Under the pieces are notes generated by a model, which ran no database searches, was not told the origin of the DNA, and saw only the letters and a program-made list of their open reading frames with translations. A stretch of DNA of 13,080 bases from Melioribacteraceae bacterium (GTDB lineage: Bacteria; Bacteroidota; Ignavibacteria; Ignavibacteriales; Melioribacteraceae), in NCBI GenBank assembly GCA_015486905.1, contig WFQV01000063.1, positions 1 through 13,080 on the forward strand, written 5' to 3'. A program made the translations under genes and the position numbers. Positions 1 through 4,653 of this stretch are shown piece after piece (the stretch's first letter is position 1; each line of letters opens with the position of its first letter).

Positions 1-680
1 GAGTCCGCTTTCCCCTTAGGGATTAAGAATGTTCCTATTTTAAGATTGTCGGGGTAAATCAAAACTTGTTGCTTACCGCTTTTAATGTTCAGTCGCAGGG
101 AATCGGGATTGATTAAAATTTGTGAAGTAACGGTTGGAGAACTTTGAATTTTAAGCTCCACCGGAGGCAAGCCGGAATGGCTCTCGACGTAACCGGCTAA
201 AATAACCAAAAGCCCCTGCCCGGTAATCATTGCAAAGCGGTAGAACATACTGCGAATTCCTACGAAGAAAGCTTGGTCGTGTTCATTAAGCCCCAGCATG
301 TAAAACCCGTCAGCGGCAATATCGTGTGTAGCGGAGCTAAAAGCAAGCAGCCAGAAGAAGGCAAGCGTGTAACGGAAGAAATTGGGAACCGGGATAGTAA
401 GCGCAACACCCGCAAGCCCGGCGCCGACAATAAACTGCATAATCACAATCCAAAACCGTTTGGTTTTGAAAATATCCACAATCGGGCTCCAGAGAGGTTT
501 TATTACCCAAGGCAAGTAAAGCCAGCTTGTGTAAAGGGCAATGTCGGCATTCGAGATGCCGAGCCTTTTGTACATTATTACCGAAACTGTCATTACTATT
601 ACATACGGAATTCCCTCGGCAAAGTAGAGGGAAGGCACCCACAGCCATGGATTGCGCTTTTTCGATTTTTCTTTCTTCAT
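1..680 (-). CDS. AmpG-like MFS permease (muropeptide/sugar transporter), N-terminal part, cut by window edge
   Basis: Reading the minus strand from the ATG at 680 gives 226 codons with no stop before the edge, so the 3' part is missing. The protein begins MKKEKSKKRNPWLWVPSLYF and has five clear hydrophobic segments at about residues 11-36, 47-69, 75-98, 103-128 and 142-167. The motifs YFAEGIPY, LYLPWVIKPLWSP and SATHDIAADGFYM are those of AmpG/PAT-type major facilitator permeases, which import anhydro-muropeptides or related cell-wall sugars across the inner membrane. After segment five, from about residue 168 to the edge, a hydrophilic, probably beta-rich stretch replaces the expected short periplasmic loop; I infer an inserted soluble domain. 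The start lies 3 nt after the stop of the kinase gene, with an AGGG in the kinase's last codons as a weak ribosome site, so the two genes are very probably one operon. The family call is firm; the substrate is inferred. Confidence 0.85.
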   Translation of the reverse strand, partial: MKKEKSKKRNPWLWVPSLYFAEGIPYVIVMTVSVIMYKRLGISNADIALYTSWLYLPWVIKPLWSPIVDIFKTKRFWIVIMQFIVGAGLAGVALTIPVPNFFRYTLAFFWLLAFSSATHDIAADGFYMLGLNEHDQAFFVGIRSMFYRFAMITGQGLLVILAGYVESHSGLPPVELKIQSSPTVTSQILINPDSLRLNIKSGKQQVLIYPDNLKIGTFLIPKGKAD

Positions 681-683
681 CTT

Positions 684-1610
684 TTACCCTAAATCTTTGT
701 CTGTTTTTTTAGCTAAAATTACCGCTCCCATTTCCGGCGGATATTCAGGGTGCTGCAGTTTAACTTTCCCTAACTTCTCGATTTTTTTTCTAAGCAGTTC
801 GGAATAAAAGCCCGGTTTTGTAATGGGGCTGCCGATTAAAACCAACTGCAACGGTGAAACATCGATTTTCTTTTGCATCGCTTTGATGTGTAAAATCAAT
901 TCGTCGCTCTCTTCGTCAATTATTCGGCGGCAAATCTCATCTCCTTCGGCAGCGGCGGTTGTAACCAGAGGAGAAATTTCCGAGAGGGAAAGATTTTCAG
1001 AGTAAACTTTTCGGATTAAACTTGTTCCGTCTTTAATTCCAAACTTTTTATTAACCAAATCGGTTAATAAAGTTTTTTCGCCGCGCCCGTCGAATTCTTT
1101 TGCCACTGCAGTTAAACCTTTTCTGCCGAGACTGTTGCCGCCGCCTTCGTCGCCTATGAATTTGCCGAAGCCGCCCACCCGGTAAAAGTTGCCACGTGAA
1201 TCTTTACCGTACATTATTGAACCCGTGCCTGCAATTAAAATGCTGCCCGGCTTTCCGCCGAAAGCACCTTCCAGGGCAATCGTTGCATCGCTGACAACAT
1301 CGAGTTTATTAATATCTATTTTCTCGCTTTTAAAAGCTTTACTAATTGCTTCTTCTAATTTTAATGCGTCACTCTTTCTACCCGCACCGGTTGAGCCAAC
1401 AACGGCTGCTTCAATTTCCGAAGGGGAAATTCCCGCTTGTTCGGAACATTCCCTTATTAAATTTAAGATTGTACGAGCAACTGTTTCGGCGCCGATAATT
1501 AGGAAGTTTGAGGGACCGCCTTCGCTTTCGGCTAATATTTTCAAGTCTTCTGCGGCGAACACACATTTTGTCTTAGTTGCACCGCCGTCAAATCCGGCAA
1601 AAATTTTCAT
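684..1610 (-). CDS. BadF/BadG/BcrA/BcrD-family ATPase, probable N-acetylglucosamine/N-acetylmuramic acid kinase
   Basis: A 308-residue protein of the ASKHA fold. Phosphate-1 motif DGGATKTK is at residues 8-15, a GSTGAGR loop at 72-78, the probable catalytic Asp at D108 in VVSDAT, phosphate-2 IAGTGS near 126-131, and the family signature GGFGKFIGDEGGG at 146-158. Length and motif order match bacterial GlcNAc kinase-like members of PF01869, cytoplasmic enzymes that phosphorylate amino sugars with ATP. The same superfamily also contains activators of 2-hydroxyacyl-CoA dehydratases and benzoyl-CoA reductase, but those carry a cysteine-ligated FeS cluster that I do not see here, which favours a sugar kinase. 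The next gene, 3 nt downstream, is an AmpG-like permease, so a role in cell-wall amino sugar recycling is likely. GGAAAG about 9 nt before the ATG is a plausible ribosome site. The exact substrate cannot be read from sequence. Confidence 0.88.
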   Translation of the reverse strand: MKIFAGFDGGATKTKCVFAAEDLKILAESEGGPSNFLIIGAETVARTILNLIRECSEQAGISPSEIEAAVVGSTGAGRKSDALKLEEAISKAFKSEKIDINKLDVVSDATIALEGAFGGKPGSILIAGTGSIMYGKDSRGNFYRVGGFGKFIGDEGGGNSLGRKGLTAVAKEFDGRGEKTLLTDLVNKKFGIKDGTSLIRKVYSENLSLSEISPLVTTAAAEGDEICRRIIDEESDELILHIKAMQKKIDVSPLQLVLIGSPITKPGFYSELLRKKIEKLGKVKLQHPEYPPEMGAVILAKKTDKDLG

Positions 1611-1628
1611 TAAATAATCTTTCCGTAA

Positions 1629-1667
1629 TCAATGAACAAAAATTTGATTTCTAAAATAATTCATTGA
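1629..1667. repeat. 8-bp inverted repeat between nuclease and kinase genes
   Basis: TCAATGAA at 1629-1636 and its exact complement TTCATTGA at 1660-1667 are separated by 23 nt in the 63-nt gap between the nuclease stop and the kinase start. It could be a split operator or a long-loop hairpin. No T-run follows on the minus strand, so it is not an intrinsic terminator. In AT-rich DNA an 8-bp match like this can arise by chance. Confidence 0.3.
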
Positions 1668-1673
1668 GAGTAA

Positions 1674-3320
1674 TTATTTCAAAATTGTCATTTTTTTTAT
1701 TAGGGACTTTTCGCCTGCCTGCAGATTGTCCGAACGAATTGTTAAGCGGTAGAAATAAATTCCGGCGCTTAAATTTTTCACACTGAACGAAGCGTTGTAT
1801 CTGCCGGCAGTTAAGTGACTGCTTAAAACCGTTGAAATTTCTTGGCCTAAAATGTTGTAGATTTTCAGCGTAACAATTCCTCTTGAAGGAATTTTAAATT
1901 CGAAATTAGTCTTCGTACCGCTGCAAACAGGATTAGGGTAATTTTGACTTAATGAAATGGAGTAAGGCATACCGGTATTAACCGAAGCAACCGACGAATA
2001 AGAATAAGAACCGTCAACGTTAATAGATTTAAGCCTGTAAAAATAATTGCCCGTGTTGAATTGGGGAACATCGTAGTACAAATAATCGGCTCCTATTAAA
2101 GCACTGCCTTTGTGACTTAAGAAAGCAATCTTTCTCCATTTTGTACTTGATGAATTTTTTCTCTCTATTTCAAATCCCAAACACTTTTCCTCGGAGACGG
2201 TGCTCCAAGTTAGCTTTACTTTACGGTTAATAATATTAGCCGAGAAAAGATTGAACTCCACCTTGGTTGGTTCTTTCACATTTAGTCCGGCAATTGAGCC
2301 ATCCGCAATTTTTGCTCCTCCGGAAGTAACTCCCGAAATTTTAAGAACATAGCTTGTGTTGTCCGTAAATTCTTTTGTGCGCAGAAGGACAGTGTTTCTA
2401 ACCCCGTTGTAAAAGGGTTCTACACTTGTCGGGTTGCCGATGCCCTTGTCAATAAAGTAGTTCGAAGGTTCTGCCGCTGTTGAAGAATCTACGTCTTTGT
2501 TAAAAGTAACAAGTGCCGTGTTCTTTGAAAGAGCTTCCGCTTTTTCAATCAGCAAACTATTAGTCAAATAAATTCTGTCGGCAAACTCGGGTCTGTCAAT
2601 AAACGGATTACGGTTGTGCTGAATTGAAAAGACAACGTCGTTTCTGTGTCGTTCGTAATCGGAAGGCGGGTCGAGCCTGTTCCATTTAATTAATGTGGAA
2701 AGTTTTCCCAATTTGCTGCCGGAGGTGCCTGTGTAATCAACAATTTGCAAATCGTAACCTTGAAAACCTTCGTAACGTGTTGCCATGTAAAAAATCATTC
2801 GTGCAACGTCGCCTTTAACGGCATCGCGCGGTTCCCAAGAATCTTCGTCCGTTTTACATCCGGTATCGCCGTCTGGATCAATGTATTCCGAGCCTCCGTT
2901 GTCAAAATCCTTACTGCCCCTTGCCGAGTTAACGGAAACATCAGCAGGACGCAGATGATTAATGTCCGTGTATGCAGTGTCGGCTTTATCGGGAAAGCCG
3001 TGGGATTTTGGCCAGACGTGTTCGCGGTTCCAGCCATTCCCGTTATCGTATTCTTTAGCGGCATTTCGTTTCCATCCCGTATAAAACAAAATCACATCGG
3101 AAGAATTTGTTGTGTCCTTATCCGTTTGCTTAAGAGCGTCCCAAACATCCGGTGAACTCGAAGAATAAGGTAGTTTTGTTTGCCCCTTTATTATTGAGTA
3201 AAGAGCCATTTGTAATTTTTTACCGTAAAGATTATCGGTGTTTTTGTAATAGTCGTTTTGAGCATTTGAGATTTGGGTAAAGATAAAGAAAGGAATAATG
3301 AGAAATTTCAGTCTCTTCAT
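1674..3320 (-). CDS. Secreted endonuclease I with C-terminal T9SS type A sorting domain
   Basis: A 548-residue exported nuclease. Residues 1-20 form a signal peptide (KR-rich start, hydrophobic core, cleavage probably after SNA). Residues about 25-265 are an endonuclease I domain (PF04231, His-Me finger, EndA/Vvn type): WNREHVWPKSHG at 97-108 carries the E100-H101 catalytic/metal pair, followed by DINHLRPAD (119-127) and VNSARG (130-135), where N131 is the likely second metal ligand. Next come an Ig-like segment (about 270-360, SLLIEKAEALSKNTALVTF onward) and a fibronectin-III-like segment (about 362-460). The last 80 or so residues, from SLSQNYPNP through LSAGIYFYRL to KKMTILK, are a T9SS type A sorting domain, so the product should cross the outer membrane and be surface-bound or released. 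Likely role: degrading extracellular DNA or RNA. The ATG at 3320 is supported by the signal peptide, though no strong Shine-Dalgarno precedes it. It may be the first gene of the minus-strand set. Confidence 0.93.
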   Translation of the reverse strand: MKRLKFLIIPFFIFTQISNAQNDYYKNTDNLYGKKLQMALYSIIKGQTKLPYSSSSPDVWDALKQTDKDTTNSSDVILFYTGWKRNAAKEYDNGNGWNREHVWPKSHGFPDKADTAYTDINHLRPADVSVNSARGSKDFDNGGSEYIDPDGDTGCKTDEDSWEPRDAVKGDVARMIFYMATRYEGFQGYDLQIVDYTGTSGSKLGKLSTLIKWNRLDPPSDYERHRNDVVFSIQHNRNPFIDRPEFADRIYLTNSLLIEKAEALSKNTALVTFNKDVDSSTAAEPSNYFIDKGIGNPTSVEPFYNGVRNTVLLRTKEFTDNTSYVLKISGVTSGGAKIADGSIAGLNVKEPTKVEFNLFSANIINRKVKLTWSTVSEEKCLGFEIERKNSSSTKWRKIAFLSHKGSALIGADYLYYDVPQFNTGNYFYRLKSINVDGSYSYSSVASVNTGMPYSISLSQNYPNPVCSGTKTNFEFKIPSRGIVTLKIYNILGQEISTVLSSHLTAGRYNASFSVKNLSAGIYFYRLTIRSDNLQAGEKSLIKKMTILK

Positions 3321-3349
3321 TGCTAATCTGTAATTTTACTTTGTAAATA

Positions 3350-3365
3350 GTTTATTTAAATAAAC
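3350..3365. promoter_or_regulatory. 16-bp perfect palindrome upstream of the nuclease gene
   Basis: GTTTATTTAAATAAAC is a perfect palindrome ending 30 nt before the nuclease start codon, in the expected promoter region. It could be an operator for a dimeric repressor. The core is pure A/T, so chance occurrence in this AT-rich gap is a real possibility. Confidence 0.3.
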
Positions 3366-3423
3366 AAAACTATTAAAATTTTTCGTTTATTGCTTAATTT
3401 TTTCTCTATTAAAAAGGAAATAA

Positions 3424-3434
3424 TTTTACATTTG
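3424..3434 (+). repeat. 11-bp direct repeat, left copy
   Basis: TTTTACATTTG recurs exactly at 3816-3826. The two copies bracket the inverted-repeat element, 11 nt outside its left arm and 6 nt outside its right arm. It could be a target-site duplication if the true element ends lie outside the best-matching arms. Confidence 0.35.
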
Positions 3435-3445
3435 TTTGATCTTTG

Positions 3446-3471
3446 GGTACAAGTTTAAATTTTGTGGCAAA
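3446..3471 (+). repeat. Left terminal inverted repeat (26 nt)
   Basis: It begins GGTACAAGTTTAAA and ends GTGGCAAA. It matches the reverse complement of 3784-3809 at 22 of 26 positions, which is well beyond what is expected from base composition in a gap of this size. Confidence 0.65.
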
Positions 3472-3570
3472 TAATTTTAGTGGCTTTTCTCCGTTGAACG
3501 TTTTGCTACGATTTTTTGTTTTCCTTATTTTCCCCAACCTACCCTTTCCCTCCCTTCCCGACCTACCTGC

Positions 3571-3590
3571 CCTGCCTACCGGTAGGCAGG
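3571..3590. repeat. Perfect 20-bp GC-rich palindrome
   Basis: CCTGCCTACCGGTAGGCAGG reads the same on both strands with no spacer. It lies in a pyrimidine-rich stretch (CCCTTTCCCTCCCTTCCCG before, AGGGAGGG after), so the surrounding arms can also pair loosely. Such palindromes are typical of dispersed intergenic repeats. There is no downstream T-run on either strand to make it a terminator. Confidence 0.75.
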
Positions 3591-3614
3591 AGGGAGGGCT
3601 GATTCTTCATGTGT

Positions 3615-3737
3615 ATTGAGAACCTCGCCCGGTAAAATGCGAGGAAAAGCGGACCATCCAACCATCCATTTATGCAAGGTTCTCGATTAGACAATAATAA
3701 GCCAATGCCTTGCGTTTTACCTCTAGCCTCTCGCATT
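3615..3737. other. Cluster of overlapping inverted repeats; possible structured or switching RNA
   Basis: Several complementary pairs share segments. CCTCGC 3623-3628 pairs with GCGAGG 3639-3644 (10-nt loop). GAGAACCT 3618-3625 pairs with AGGTTCTC 3677-3684. GGTAAAATGCGAGG 3631-3644 pairs with CCTTGCGTTTTACC 3708-3721 (14 bp, two G-U). GCAAGG 3674-3679 pairs with CCTTGC 3708-3713. AATGCGAG 3636-3643 pairs with CTCGCATT 3730-3737. Some of these exclude each other, and the second and third cross as in a pseudoknot. The 8-nt unit ACCATCCA is also tandemly doubled at 3653-3668. I recognise no named RNA family. It may simply be the folded interior of the repeat element. Confidence 0.4.
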
Positions 3738-3783
3738 CAAATATTTCTTATTTCTTGTTTCTTCTTTCTTATTTTTTTTATTT

Positions 3784-3809
3784 TTTGCCACTGTTTTTAA
3801 ACTTGTACC
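3784..3809 (-). repeat. Right terminal inverted repeat (26 nt)
   Basis: It begins TTTGCCAC and ends TTTAAACTTGTACC. It pairs with 3446-3471, with 8 bp matching at one end and 14 bp at the other, around a 4-nt mismatch block. Confidence 0.65.
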
Positions 3810-3815
3810 ATATTT

Positions 3816-3826
3816 TTTTACATTTG
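3816..3826 (+). repeat. 11-bp direct repeat, right copy
   Basis: This is an exact copy of the sequence at 3424-3434, lying 6 nt beyond the right inverted-repeat arm. Confidence 0.35.
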
Positions 3827-3981
3827 CAACCTTTTGAAATTAAATATAAATAGATTATTTTTCCTTTATTATTTTAACATCTTTTTAGCGGATAAAATAT
3901 AAATTATGATGATGAAAAAATCTGTTTTCATTTCAACTGAAGCACATCTTTTTTTTACCCAATCTTTAGATATAATTTAAC

Positions 3982-3987
3982 AGGAGG
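3982..3987 (+). promoter_or_regulatory. Ribosome binding site of sdhC
   Basis: A consensus AGGAGG lies 6 nt before the ATG at 3994 and fixes that start. Confidence 0.85.
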
Positions 3988-3993
3988 ATTTTA

Positions 3994-4638
3994 ATGAGCT
4001 GGTTAACACGTAGTTTAAAACAATCCATTGGCAAGAAGTTTGTAATGGCAGTCACCGGATTGTTTTTGATTCTCTTTCTTTTCGAGCATATAATAGGCAA
4101 TTATTATTTGTTTGCCGGACAGGAAGCCTTCGACAAATACGTCGGGCTGCTCGAAAGTTTCGGTTACATTACACCGATACTTGAAATTATATTGGGCTTG
4201 GCTTTTATTATTCACATCATTTACGGAATTTGGTTGTGGATTGGAAATGCCCAAGCTACCCCAATCAAGTACGAGGTTAACGGATCAAAGGAAAACGCTT
4301 CCTTTACCTCAAGATATGCTGTTTATTTGGGGCTTTTGATTCTTCTTTTCCTTATTATTCACTTAATTAACTTCTGGTACCATTACAGGTTCATGCATTA
4401 CAATTTGTACAATACCGTGACTGGTTTGTTCAAAGACCCCTATTACTTAGCGTTCTACATTTTTACATTTATTGTTTTGGGAATGCATATTCATCACGGT
4501 TTTCAAAGTGCTTTTCAAACACTCGGCTGGAATCATCCGAAATATTTCCCTTTCATTAAAAAATTCGGAACTTTCTTAGCTATTGTGTTCGCAGTTGGTT
4601 TTAGTATTATTCCCATTTATTATTATTTCGTATACTGA
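3994..4638 (+). CDS. sdhC: Succinate dehydrogenase/fumarate reductase cytochrome b subunit, b558 family
   Basis: A 214-residue integral membrane subunit that anchors the complex and passes electrons from the iron-sulfur subunit to the quinone, here probably menaquinone. Five transmembrane helices are visible at about residues 17-38, 57-82, 108-128, 150-172 and 188-212. Histidines placed in the first four (H32, H74, H123, H165) match the four axial ligands of the two b hemes in the single-subunit type B anchors of the Bacillus/Wolinella kind. Five helices in one polypeptide, with no separate sdhD, also mark type B. The opening MSWLTRSLKQSIGKKFVMAV is typical of Bacteroidota/Ignavibacteriota homologues. 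It is the first gene of sdhCAB: its TGA is 15 nt before the sdhA ATG, with sdhA's ribosome site inside the gap. Confidence 0.95.
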   Translation: MSWLTRSLKQSIGKKFVMAVTGLFLILFLFEHIIGNYYLFAGQEAFDKYVGLLESFGYITPILEIILGLAFIIHIIYGIWLWIGNAQATPIKYEVNGSKENASFTSRYAVYLGLLILLFLIIHLINFWYHYRFMHYNLYNTVTGLFKDPYYLAFYIFTFIVLGMHIHHGFQSAFQTLGWNHPKYFPFIKKFGTFLAIVFAVGFSIIPIYYYFVY

Positions 4639-4645
4639 GGGAGGT
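4639..4645 (+). promoter_or_regulatory. Ribosome binding site of sdhA
   Basis: GGGAGGT directly follows the sdhC stop codon and sits 8 nt before the ATG at 4654. It supports this start even though the protein then has about 33 residues before the FAD-binding fold. Confidence 0.75.
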
Positions 4646-4653
4646 AGAAGATT

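Larger units (their letters stand above)
3446..3809. mobile_element. Candidate MITE-like non-autonomous element bounded by imperfect terminal inverted repeats
   Basis: The 26 nt at 3446-3471 (starting GGTACAAGTTTAAA) and the 26 nt at 3784-3809 (ending TTTAAACTTGTACC) are reverse complements at 22 of 26 positions, with all four mismatches clustered together. They enclose about 312 nt without coding potential, with a perfect palindrome and several stems. An 11-bp direct repeat, TTTTACATTTG, lies just outside at 3424-3434 and 3816-3826, like a target duplication although not flush with the inverted repeats. Terminal inverted repeats, small size, internal secondary structure and no transposase fit a miniature inverted-repeat element. 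Mobility is inferred; no second copy is visible here. Confidence 0.4.
3321..3993. other. 673-nt divergent intergenic region
   Basis: This is the only gene-free stretch above 300 nt. It separates the minus-strand nuclease from the plus-strand sdh operon and must hold both promoters. Its outer parts (3321-3480 and 3770-3993) are very AT-rich, while the centre (about 3530-3735) is clearly richer in G and C and full of inverted repeats, listed separately. A polypyrimidine run occupies 3745-3786. A TATAAT lies at 3971-3976, but I see no matching -35 at normal spacing and it almost abuts the sdhC ribosome site, so I do not call it a promoter. No open reading frame of note is present on either strand. 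Confidence 0.8.

Noticed and set aside
273..692. Open frame on the plus strand of 139 codons
   Set aside because: It lies wholly opposite the AmpG-like permease, whose minus-strand reading has clear transmembrane family motifs. Its own translation is Asn/Arg/His-rich and resembles nothing.
1189..1617. 142-codon plus-strand frame opposite the kinase gene
   Set aside because: It is a shadow of the BadF-type kinase, which has all family motifs on the other strand.
2745..3155. 136-codon plus-strand and 89-codon minus-strand frames within the nuclease gene
   Set aside because: They are out of frame with, or opposite to, the catalytic domain of the endonuclease, which is intact; no independent support.
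3571..3590. 20-bp palindrome as a bidirectional terminator
   Set aside because: No T-run follows on either strand, and the flanking genes diverge from this region, so no transcript ends here.
3745..3786. T-rich tract as an intrinsic terminator
   Set aside because: It is a mixed polypyrimidine run without a GC-rich stem directly before it, and no plus-strand gene ends here.
3446..3809. CRISPR array or CRISPR-like repeat
   Set aside because: There are only two arms, in inverted orientation and about 312 nt apart. There are no regularly spaced direct repeats and no cas genes.
3971..3976. TATAAT as the -10 box of the sdh promoter
   Set aside because: There is no acceptable -35 at about 17 nt upstream, and the implied transcript start would fall at the ribosome binding site. 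It remains possible but unsupported.
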